Assembly (NCBI GenBank): GCA_031266115.1
Contig: JAISBQ010000211.1
Location: forward strand, 1-9,766
Source of the DNA: Bifidobacteriaceae bacterium
Lineage (GTDB): Bacteria; Actinomycetota; Actinomycetes; Actinomycetales; WQXJ01
Length of the DNA: 9,766 nt
Direction of reading: 5' to 3'
The translations under genes were made by a program, and so were the position numbers. The notes below the pieces were generated by a model. The model was not told the origin of the DNA and searched no databases. It was given only the letters and a program-made list of their open reading frames with translations. Positions within the stretch are counted from its first letter, which is position 1. The number at the start of each line of letters is the position of its first letter. Of the stretch, positions 1-6,121 are shown one piece after another.

Positions 1-360
1 GTGGACCCCACGCAGGTGTATAACGTCAACGCGGACACGGCGGCCGCAGCCCTGGCGGTTGCGCTGGGGGCCACCAAGCTGGTCATTCTCACGGACGTCG
101 AGGGCCTCTACCGGGATTGGCCGGCTACAACATCGCTGGTCAGCGCGATTTGTGCGGACGAGTTGACCGCGATGCTGCCCCGGCTCGACGCCGGCATGCG
201 CCCCAAGATGGAGGCCTGCCTGCGGGCCGTGCGCGGCGGGGTCCCCGAGGCGCACATCATCGACGGCCGTGTCGCCCACTCGATCCTCATGGAGGTGTTC
301 ACCGATTCCGGTGTCGGCACCATGGTCGTGGATCCCCCCGCTGGGGAGATGGGAGCGTGA
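1..360 (+). CDS. argB: Acetylglutamate kinase, C-terminal part (5' end outside window)
   Basis: The enzyme phosphorylates N-acetyl-L-glutamate with ATP, the second step of ornithine/arginine synthesis in the cytoplasm. Only the last 119 residues are in the window; family members are about 300 residues, so roughly the first 60% lies upstream. Base 1 happens to be a GTG but it is an internal valine codon. Visible family signatures are YNVNADTAAAALA (about residues 7-19), the ATP-domain segment LVILTDVEGLY, the DAGMRPKM segment (usually GGM.PK, so the first glycine is replaced by alanine here) and the terminal HIIDGR...VGTMVV stretch. The stop TGA (358-360) overlaps the GTG start of argD, so translation is probably coupled. 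In actinobacteria argC and argJ normally precede argB. Identity is secure from family signatures and from the following genes. Confidence 0.95.
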   Translation: MDPTQVYNVNADTAAAALAVALGATKLVILTDVEGLYRDWPATTSLVSAICADELTAMLPRLDAGMRPKMEACLRAVRGGVPEAHIIDGRVAHSILMEVFTDSGVGTMVVDPPAGEMGA

Positions 361-1667
361 CCGCCATCGTGCCTCCGCCCATCGACGATGGCGCCCCTCA
401 CGCCGCCGTCCCTGCGTCACCCGCCCGCGCCACCGGCGGCGAATGGTCCGCCCGATACGGCGCCTCGCTGCTCGGCATCTTCTCGCCGTCGCGCGTATTG
501 GTGCGGGGCGAAGGGTGCTACGTGTGGGACGCCGATGGACGCCGGTACCTCGACCTGCTCGCCGGGATCGCCGTCAACGCCCTCGGGCACGCCCACCCCG
601 CGTGGGTCGCGGCGGTCAGCGAGCAGATCGCACGCCTGGGTCACATTTCCAACCTCTTTGCCTCCGACGTCCAGATTGAGCTGGCGGAGACGCTGTTGCG
701 GCTGGTCGGTGCGGGGAGCGAAGGCCGGGTCTTCCTGTCCAACTCGGGCACCGAGGCGATGGAAGCCGCGGTGAAGATGGCACTGCGCACCGGCCGCCGG
801 CGTCTACTGGCGATCGCCGGGTCCTTCCACGGCCGGACCCTGGGGTCCCTGGCATTGACCGCCAAGTCCGCTTACCGCGACCCGTTCGGCCCCCTGCCCG
901 GCGCTGTCCAGTTCTTGCCGTTTGGGCAGATCGATGCCCTGGCCGAGGCCGTGGACACGACGGTTGCCGCGATCGTGATCGAGGTGATCCAGGGTGAGGC
1001 TGGCGTGAGGACGCAGCCCCCCGGGTATCTGGAACGGGCGAGAGAACTGGCCGATTCGAGCGGGGCGCTCCTGATTGTCGACGAGGTCCAGACCGGCATC
1101 GGACGGACCGGGACCTGGTTCGCCCACCGCAACCCGGCCCTTGTCTCCGGGGACGTGAGGCCGGACGTGGTCACCCTGGCGAAGGGCCTCGGCGGCGGTT
1201 TCCCGATCGGCGCGACGCTGGCCCTCAGCGGCCGGGCGGCCGGTCTCCTCGCCCCCGGCGACCACGGCACCACGTTTGGGGGCAATCCGCCGGCGGCCGC
1301 CGCCGCCGCGGCGACGCTCCACACCATCGACTCTGCGGGCCTCATCGCCCAGGCGGCGACCGTGTGTGAGGACCTGGCTGGCGCGGTCGAGCGCTGTGGC
1401 CATCCGCTCGTGGCCGGGGTTCGCGGCGCCGGCGCCTTGCGCGCCATCGTTCTCACCGAACCGGTCGCCGCACGGGTGGCGCATGACGCCCTCGACGCTG
1501 GCTTCATTGTCAACGCCGTGAGCCCCGAGGCGATTCGCCTCGCCCCACCCCTGATCATCACCGAGGACCAGGCCGGCGAATTCGTCGCCGCCCTGCCCGA
1601 CCTGCTTGAGCGGGCTACTCCACGCCGCGTCTGTCCGCCACCTGCCACCGAAAGGACGCTCCCATGA
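357..1667 (+). CDS. argD: Acetylornithine aminotransferase
   Basis: This PLP-dependent class III aminotransferase interconverts N-acetylglutamate 5-semialdehyde and N-acetylornithine using glutamate, the fourth step of arginine synthesis. It has 436 residues, slightly longer than the usual ~400 because of a Pro/Ala-rich N-terminal extension of about 30 residues. The GTG at 357 is chosen as start because GGGGAG (343-348) lies 8 nt upstream and it overlaps the argB stop; open frame continues further upstream inside argB but that is shadow. Signatures: NSGTEAMEAAVKMA (PLP phosphate region), GSFHGRT, IVDEVQTGIGRTG with the cofactor-contacting Asp near residue 242, the Schiff-base lysine in AKGLGGG near residue 276, and HGTTFGGNP. 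The stop codon overlaps the argF start (ATGA). An enzyme of this class may also act on succinyl-diaminopimelate, but the context points to arginine. Confidence 0.95.
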   Translation: MTAIVPPPIDDGAPHAAVPASPARATGGEWSARYGASLLGIFSPSRVLVRGEGCYVWDADGRRYLDLLAGIAVNALGHAHPAWVAAVSEQIARLGHISNLFASDVQIELAETLLRLVGAGSEGRVFLSNSGTEAMEAAVKMALRTGRRRLLAIAGSFHGRTLGSLALTAKSAYRDPFGPLPGAVQFLPFGQIDALAEAVDTTVAAIVIEVIQGEAGVRTQPPGYLERARELADSSGALLIVDEVQTGIGRTGTWFAHRNPALVSGDVRPDVVTLAKGLGGGFPIGATLALSGRAAGLLAPGDHGTTFGGNPPAAAAAAATLHTIDSAGLIAQAATVCEDLAGAVERCGHPLVAGVRGAGALRAIVLTEPVAARVAHDALDAGFIVNAVSPEAIRLAPPLIITEDQAGEFVAALPDLLERATPRRVCPPPATERTLP

Positions 1668-2593
1668 CCAGGCATTTTCTCCGCGACGATGACGTCACAT
1701 CCCTGGAGCAGCGCGAGATCCTCGCCCTCGCCCTGGAGCTCAAGAAGGACCGGTTCGCGATACGGCCGCTGGCGGGACCCAAGGCTGTGGCGATCCTGTT
1801 CGACAAACCTTCGACGCGGACGAGGGTCTCCTTCGCGGTGAGTGTCGCCGAACTGGGCGGCTATCCCCTCGTCATCGACGCGGCGAACTCTCAGACCGGC
1901 CGGGGGGAGACCATCGAGGACACCGCCCGGGTATTCGACCGCCTGTGTGCCGCGATCGTGTGGCGGACTTTCGGTCAGGCGAACGTCGAACGGATGGCCG
2001 CAGTCAGCAGCGTTCCGGTGATCAACGCGCTGACCGACCAGTTCCACCCATGCCAGGTGCTCGCAGATCTCATGACGCTCGCGGAGGCTAGAGGCGGCAT
2101 CGGCGGCCTTCCCGGAGCCAAGCTGGCCTATCTGGGCGATGGCGGCAACAACATGGCGCACTCCTACCTGTTGGCGTGCGCGACGGCGGGGATGGGGATC
2201 ACCATTGCCACGCCTGCGTCCCACCAGCCCGATCCGTCGGTCGTCGCCGCGGCGCGCGAGATCGCCCTGTCCACCGGCGCAGTGGTCGAGATCACGGACG
2301 ATCCCCACGTGGCCGTGGCGGGTGCGCACGCCGTCGCCTCGGACACGTGGGTGTCGATGGGGATGGAAGGTGAGGCGGCCGAGCGGGCCACGCCGTTCGC
2401 GGACCTCCAGGTCACGGGGGACCTCATGGCCGAGGCCGGGCCGGACGCGATCTTCCTGCATTGTCTGCCCGCCTATCGGGGCAAGGAGGTCACCGCCGAG
2501 GTGATCGACGGTCCCTCATCCCGCGTCTGGGATGAGGCGGAGAACCGGCTGCACGCCCAAAAGGCGCTCATCGCGTGGCTGGTGGAGCGCTGA
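1664..2593 (+). CDS. argF: Ornithine carbamoyltransferase (anabolic)
   Basis: Transfers the carbamoyl group of carbamoyl phosphate to ornithine to give citrulline; family members are normally trimers in the cytoplasm. The length, 309 residues, fits the family. The start ATG overlaps the argD stop and has AAAGGA (1651-1656) 7 nt upstream. Visible active-site motifs are the carbamoyl-phosphate loop STRTR at residues 50-54, HPCQ at 128-131, the ornithine-side DxxxSMG motif as DTWVSMG at 227-233, and HCLP at 266-269. All key residues are present, so the enzyme should be active. Presence in a biosynthetic operon with argB, argD and argG, and absence of arcA/arcC, argues for the anabolic rather than the catabolic (ArcB) form. 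The next gene, argR, starts 55 bp later. Confidence 0.96.
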   Translation: MTRHFLRDDDVTSLEQREILALALELKKDRFAIRPLAGPKAVAILFDKPSTRTRVSFAVSVAELGGYPLVIDAANSQTGRGETIEDTARVFDRLCAAIVWRTFGQANVERMAAVSSVPVINALTDQFHPCQVLADLMTLAEARGGIGGLPGAKLAYLGDGGNNMAHSYLLACATAGMGITIATPASHQPDPSVVAAAREIALSTGAVVEITDDPHVAVAGAHAVASDTWVSMGMEGEAAERATPFADLQVTGDLMAEAGPDAIFLHCLPAYRGKEVTAEVIDGPSSRVWDEAENRLHAQKALIAWLVER

Positions 2594-2648
2594 TGTGCGC
2601 GAAATCCGAAGAGGTCACCGGGGCGCGGCCCGGCGAGGAGCCCCGACC

Positions 2649-3275
2649 ATGACCGATCGGGATCACCGTCCCCCCGGCGCCACTGTCGCAGGCGCCACGG
2701 GCCCAGCTACGCCCGCTGCCCATCCGGCGACAAAGGCCGCGCGCCATGCCTTGATCCGGGGAATCCTCACGCGCCAGATCATCCGCTCCCAGCAGCAATT
2801 GGCTGCACGTCTCAGCGCCGAAGGCGTCCAAGTGACCCAGGCGACGCTGTCCCGCGACCTCGTCGAGATGCGAGCGGGAAAGGCACGCCTGGCCGATGGA
2901 TCCCAGCGGTACACGCTGCCCGGCGAGGGCCCGGGACTCCCGGCCGTCGGACCGGACGAGGACCGCGAAATGCTCGCCGCACGTTTGGCCCGGCTCACCG
3001 CAGATCTGCTGATCACCGCGGAAGCCTCGGGGAACATCGTCATTCTGCGTACGCCACCCGGCGCCGCCCACTTCCTCGCCTCGGCCATCGATCATTCGGT
3101 GCTGCCCACCGTGGTCGGCACCATCGCCGGCGATGACACGATCGTGGTGGTCGCGCGGGAGGCCGATGGCGGCGCCGAGGTGGCCGAGCGATTTGTGGAA
3201 CTCGCATCGGGATCCCCGTCCCTTCCCGAAGCGACCCCTACCCCAATCACCCATGAGGAGAATCACCATGACTGA
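2649..3275 (+). CDS. argR: Arginine repressor ArgR
   Basis: A transcription factor that, in characterised members, forms arginine-bound hexamers and binds ARG boxes upstream of arginine genes. The ATG at 2649 has GAGGAG (2635-2640) 8 nt upstream; open frame further upstream overlaps argF and lacks that support. The 208-residue product is longer than the usual 150-170: it has a low-complexity Ala/Pro/Thr-rich N-terminal tail of about 30 residues and a C-terminal Ser/Pro/Thr tail. The winged-helix DNA-binding domain shows SQQQLAARL...TQATLSRDLVEM (the Q.TLSRDL recognition region), followed by a linker and the arginine-binding/oligomerisation domain with NIVILRTPPGAA and the hallmark TIAGDDTI, whose two Asp residues contact arginine in known members. 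Its stop lies 5 nt inside argG. As a gene of its own target operon it probably autoregulates; the operator would lie upstream of argC, outside the window. Confidence 0.95.
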   Translation: MTDRDHRPPGATVAGATGPATPAAHPATKAARHALIRGILTRQIIRSQQQLAARLSAEGVQVTQATLSRDLVEMRAGKARLADGSQRYTLPGEGPGLPAVGPDEDREMLAARLARLTADLLITAEASGNIVILRTPPGAAHFLASAIDHSVLPTVVGTIAGDDTIVVVAREADGGAEVAERFVELASGSPSLPEATPTPITHEENHHD

Positions 3276-4482
3276 GCGCGTTGTCTTGGCGTATTCCGGC
3301 GGCCTGGACACGTCCGTCGGTATTGGATGGATCGGAGAGGCGACCGGCGCCGACGTCATCGCCGTCGCCGTCGACGTCGGTCAGGGGGGTGAAGACCTCG
3401 AGGCGATCCGCCGCCGGGCGCTGGCGTGCGGCGCCGTCGAGGCCTATGTCGCGGACGCCCGCGGGGAATTCGCCGCCGAGTACTGCATGCCTGCCCTCGC
3501 GGCGAATGCCCTGTATATGGACCGGTATCCGCTGGTCAGCGCCCTGTCGCGTCCCGTCATCGTCAAACACCTGGTGCGCGCGGCCCGCCAGTTCGGCGCA
3601 GATACCGTGGCGCATGGCTGCACGGGCAAGGGCAACGATCAGGTGCGGTTCGAGGTCTCGATCACCTCGCTCGCCCCTGACCTGCAGTGCCTCGCCCCCG
3701 TGCGGGATCTCGCATTGACCCGTGCCGCCGCGATCGAGTACGCCGAGTGTCACGATCTGCCAATCGAGACCACCAAGTCCTCGCCGTTCTCCATTGACCA
3801 GAATGTGTGGGGCCGGGCCGTCGAGACGGGCTTCCTCGAGGACATCTGGAACGGTCCCACCAAGGACGTCTACACCTACACGGACGATCCTGGATTCCCG
3901 CCCGTCGAGGATGAGGTGACCGTCCGCTTCGAGGCTGGTGTGCCGGTGGCCATCGACGGTCGGCAGGTCACGCCCCTGGAGGCGATCCAAGAGATGAACC
4001 GGCGCGGTGGCGCCCAGGGGATCGGCCGGATCGACATGGTCGAGGACAGGCTGGTGGGGATCAAGTCGCGCGAAGTCTACGAGGCTCCCGGCGCCATGGT
4101 GCTGCTGGCGGCGCACAGCGAACTGGAGAACGTCGCCGTGGAGCGCGAACTCGCCCGGTTCAAGCGGACGGCTTCGCAGCGGTGGACCGAATTGGTGTAC
4201 GACGGCATGTGGTTCTCGCCGCTCAAGCGGTCCTTGGACGCCTTCATCGCCTCGACCCAGGGCTACGTGAGCGGCGACATCCGCATGACTCTGCACGGCG
4301 GCCGGGCAGTGGTGACCGGGCGGCGCTCCGAGGCCAGCCTCTACGATTTCAACCTCGCGACCTACGACGAGGGCGACACGTTCGATCAGTCCCAGGCGAG
4401 AGGTTTCATCGAGTTGTACGGCATGCAGTCCAAGCTCGCCGCGGCCCGCGACGCCAGGTTTGGGCGGGGTGTGGTGCTGTAG
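3268..4482 (+). CDS. argG: Argininosuccinate synthase
   Basis: Condenses citrulline and aspartate with ATP hydrolysis to AMP and PPi, giving argininosuccinate. The product is 404 residues, normal for the family. ATG 3268 is chosen because GAGGAG (3255-3260) precedes it by 7 nt and the protein then begins MTERVVLAYSGGLDTS, as in homologues; an in-frame ATG at 3253 precedes that ribosome-binding site and is rejected. The N-type ATP pyrophosphatase P-loop SGGLDTS is at residues 10-16, the ATP/citrulline/aspartate-binding HGCTGKGNDQ at 116-125, and SPFSIDQNVWGR starts at 172. The first 8 nt overlap argR, indicating coupling. It is the last arginine gene here: argH, which commonly follows, is absent, and a convergent hipA-like gene lies 76 bp downstream. 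Confidence 0.96.
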   Translation: MTERVVLAYSGGLDTSVGIGWIGEATGADVIAVAVDVGQGGEDLEAIRRRALACGAVEAYVADARGEFAAEYCMPALAANALYMDRYPLVSALSRPVIVKHLVRAARQFGADTVAHGCTGKGNDQVRFEVSITSLAPDLQCLAPVRDLALTRAAAIEYAECHDLPIETTKSSPFSIDQNVWGRAVETGFLEDIWNGPTKDVYTYTDDPGFPPVEDEVTVRFEAGVPVAIDGRQVTPLEAIQEMNRRGGAQGIGRIDMVEDRLVGIKSREVYEAPGAMVLLAAHSELENVAVERELARFKRTASQRWTELVYDGMWFSPLKRSLDAFIASTQGYVSGDIRMTLHGGRAVVTGRRSEASLYDFNLATYDEGDTFDQSQARGFIELYGMQSKLAAARDARFGRGVVL

Positions 4483-4558
4483 AGCGCCCCACGGAAGAGT
4501 CGGCTCAAGAGCTAAGAGCTGACACGCGAAGGTGCTTAGGCGGGGCGTTGGTAGCGGC

Positions 4559-5194
4559 TCAGATTCGCCTGAGGGCGTCGATTCCGGCCGCGAAGACGGG
4601 GGCGAATCGCTCCTGAGCGCTCCGTCCCAGCCCTGCGCGTTCGTCGCAGTCCCGCCAGGTGCCCGCCGCGTCCGCCACGCCCGTCGCCTCGGTGTGTGCT
4701 TGAGCAGCGGACAGGCCGAAGACTCCGGCGTGCGCCACTAGGGCGGCCGCCGTGTTCTGTCCGCCGACCGCGCCGGCGAGCGATGTCACCCGTGCGGCAG
4801 GCGTGGACGGATCCGGATTGAGATCGAACGCCGGTGCCGGACTCCATCCACCTTTCGACCGCAGAAAGCCAAGATTGCGCAGGTGATCGTCCATGGGGCG
4901 GGGGGTACGTCCGGCCTGGCGGGCGGCCGCCGCTTCTCGCTTGGCGATGAGCATTTGCCCCCACCGGTCTGGGGCCGCGTCGAGGACGGCGCGGGGGAGC
5001 GTACTTGGCGACGGCCAGGCGCCTGGCATCAGCGGCAAGGCAGGGTCGATGGGGTAGGCGTCGCGGCTCGCGAGGTATGTGGAATCGTAGGTGAAGACGG
5101 TGCTGAGGCGGCTTCGTCGGGTTCCGGTGTGGATTGTCGCGGCCCTGGTATTCCGGCTGGCCGGGTCGGATAGGTAGACGTGGATGTGCGTCAT
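4559..5194 (-). pseudogene. hipA: HipA-like serine/threonine kinase toxin gene with large in-frame internal deletion
   Basis: HipA-family proteins are Ser/Thr kinases that, in the studied type II HipBA systems, phosphorylate targets such as aminoacyl-tRNA synthetases and are neutralised by HipB. The 211-residue product starts as a normal HipA N-terminal (Couple_hipA) domain: VYLSD, LSTVFTYDSTYL, DPALPL and APDRWGQMLIAKR (to residue ~86). At residues 101-103 (MDD, bases 4886-4894) it jumps straight to DHLRNLGF...PAFDLNPDP, which in full-length homologues of about 400 residues belongs to the catalytic-loop region about 200 residues later. The nucleotide-binding and glycine-rich segments of the kinase core are therefore missing, while the DHLRN catalytic loop and C-terminal helical part remain. 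The reading frame is intact, but kinase activity is very unlikely. It overlaps hipB by 4 nt (ATGA), as in a normal hipBA operon, and ends at TGA (4559-4561) facing argG. The deletion is inferred from remembered family architecture, not from an alignment. Confidence 0.78.
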
Positions 5195-5493
5195 CGGCGG
5201 ACTCGCTGTGGGAGTGCTTGGTCGGCGCGGGCGCGGCCGAGGGCCGTCTCGTACGGGTCGGTCGCCGTGACGATGGCGTCCACCAGACCCAACCCGGAGG
5301 CGACCGAGAGCACCGCTCCCAGTCCCACGCCGAGGTCTCCGTGTTCGAGGCGTTGTACGGTGCCGCGGGCGATGCCCGCTCTGTCCGCCACCTGCTCCGC
5401 GGTGAGTCCGAGGAGTTTGCGCCAGGTCGTGAGTTGCTGGCCGATCTCGACCGCGGCGGTCCGCACCATGTCGCTGGGTGGCCGTGAACCCAT
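5191..5493 (-). CDS. hipB: HipB-like XRE-family antitoxin / autorepressor
   Basis: A 100-residue protein with a Cro/C1-type helix-turn-helix, expected to bind and neutralise HipA and repress its own operon. The HTH spans about residues 17-70: IGQQLTTWRKLLGLTAEQVA, then RAGIARGTVQRLEHGD as the recognition segment. The tail DPYETALGRARADQALPQRVRR is typical of actinobacterial HipB partners. The start at ATG 5493 is preferred over an upstream in-frame ATG at 5562 because AGGAG (5505-5501 on this strand) lies 7 nt upstream, and the longer version would read through the probable promoter and operator. The gene precedes the hipA remnant with a 4-nt overlap. No residue of the HTH appears missing, so it could still be a functional DNA-binding protein although its kinase partner looks dead. 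Confidence 0.82.
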   Translation of the reverse strand: MGSRPPSDMVRTAAVEIGQQLTTWRKLLGLTAEQVADRAGIARGTVQRLEHGDLGVGLGAVLSVASGLGLVDAIVTATDPYETALGRARADQALPQRVRR

Positions 5494-5532
5494 GGGTGCG
5501 CTCCTATTGTGGACGATGGCGCACCCATAGTA
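5492..5532 (-). promoter_or_regulatory. Probable hipB operator: 10-bp perfect inverted repeat over -10 region, RBS and start codon
   Basis: ATGGGTGCGC (5492-5501) and GCGCACCCAT (5519-5528) are perfect inverted repeats separated by 17 bp, with half-site centres 27 bp apart. On the minus strand the downstream arm runs into the hipB start codon, and the AGGAG ribosome-binding site sits at the edge of the loop. A possible -10 box, TACTAT (5532-5527), abuts the upstream arm; a -35 box at the right distance is poor. HipB proteins are known to repress their promoters by binding paired inverted sites, so this is a natural autoregulatory operator. If the transcript starts upstream of 5528, the same sequence could fold to hide the start codon. 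Operator role is inferred; the repeat is seen directly. Confidence 0.55.
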
Positions 5533-5562
5533 CCGATTTAGGGCCGATAGATCGACCGACAT

Positions 5563-5735
5563 GCGTCACTGGCCCAATGCCTCGGCATGGTCCTGTCGGG
5601 CCGGTGGGTGGCGGCTGATCGGTGCTGTCAGCCTGAACCCTCCGTGACGACCCGGCGATCACGTCCTGTCCCCTCGCCACATCACCGACCCCACGGCTCT
5701 GTGTGCTCTGTGCCCCTGACAGACTGCCGACGGCC
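5563..5735. other. Intergenic stretch upstream of the divergent hipB, no gene seen
   Basis: Neither strand shows a reading frame with a ribosome-binding site or recognisable protein in this stretch. It separates the hipB promoter region from the palindromic repeat. Base composition is slightly less G/C-skewed than the coding neighbours. Nothing resembling a tRNA, a riboswitch or a mobile-element end was recognised. Confidence 0.5.
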
Positions 5736-5873
5736 GAGTTTCACCTTTCCGGGCCGAGACCGGCCGATCTGGCCCCGAAACCTGAAACTCGACGCAGCAC
5801 CGGGCACCTGAGACCGTCGAGTTTCAGGTTTCTGGGCTCCCGCAGGCGGTTTCGGCCCGGAAAGGTGAAACGC
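5736..5873. repeat. Nested palindrome of four 20-bp repeat units in alternating orientation (BIME-like)
   Basis: A 20-bp unit with core GTTTCASSTTTCNGGGCC (S = G or C) occurs four times: plus 5736-5755, minus 5771-5790, plus 5819-5838, minus 5854-5873. The four copies are symmetric about one axis at 5804.5, so positions 5738-5794 can pair with 5815-5871 around a 20-nt loop. The outer 25 positions (5738-5762) pair with one G-T wobble only; the inner 24 (5771-5794) have one mismatch and one wobble; between them lies a poorly paired 8-nt bubble. The outer pair carries ACC and the inner pair AGG in the variable middle, so the outer copies match each other best, as do the inner ones. This resembles a bacterial interspersed mosaic element or a transposase-less palindromic element. 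It lies between the hipB promoter region and a MazF-like remnant. Function is unknown. Confidence 0.8.
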
Positions 5874-6020
5874 GACGGGATCCTGCCGGTGACGTGTTAT
5901 CTCCAATGCGAGTTGATCCGCGCCGTCGCGGCCCGCCGCCTCGGCCGTCGCCTCGCCACCATTCCCGATCCCGTTCTCGCTCAGGTAGCCGCGGTGCTCC
6001 GCCGCATCCTGGTGCTGTAG
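5874..6020 (+). pseudogene. C-terminal remnant resembling a MazF/PemK-family endoribonuclease toxin
   Basis: The plus-strand frame reads ILPVTCYLQCE, then LIRAVAARRLGRRLATIPD, then PVLAQVAAVLRRILVL and a TAG stop (6018-6020). This matches the remembered pattern of MazF/PemK C-termini: a beta strand, an (I/L)R(T/A)V..RL..R.G motif, a short loop, and a final amphipathic helix ending in L+..LxL. Third codon positions are G/C-rich, as for a real gene. Full toxins have about 110-120 residues, so only about the last 48 remain. Upstream the frame runs into the palindromic repeat, and no start, RNA-binding core or antitoxin gene is found. It is therefore read as a decayed toxin gene truncated at the repeat border. 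Identification rests on a short segment without an alignment; a chance resemblance remains possible. Confidence 0.5.
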
Positions 6021-6121
6021 GGTCGCCCATGCGGGTTGTCCCCGTGCGTATCGGTGCGCTGCGACCGGCCGTCCCGCGCGTAGCCCACCCGGCATCCACA
6101 CAGAACAGGAGTTGAGCCACC

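Noticed and set aside
872..2461. Long 529-codon open frame on the minus strand across argD and argF
   Set aside because: It is antisense to two well-supported genes, its composition is the Arg/Pro/Ser-rich pattern of a high-GC shadow frame, and no family signature or ribosome-binding site is seen.
2594..2648. ARG box or internal promoter in the argF-argR gap
   Set aside because: No AT-rich ARG-box-like palindrome is visible in these 55 bp, and the gap is short enough for read-through from argF.
4485..4547. Hairpin between CGCCCC (4486-4491) and GGGGCG (4542-4547) as a bidirectional terminator
   Set aside because: The loop would be 50 nt and there is no T-run typical of an intrinsic terminator, so it is probably chance pairing in GC-rich DNA.
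5191..5562. Longer HipB starting at ATG 5562
   Set aside because: The extra 23 residues would read through the inverted repeat and the likely promoter, while ATG 5493 has AGGAG at 7 nt and matches the usual protein length.
5736..5873. Small CRISPR array or tandem repeat
   Set aside because: The four units alternate in orientation around one axis and are not separated by regular unique spacers.
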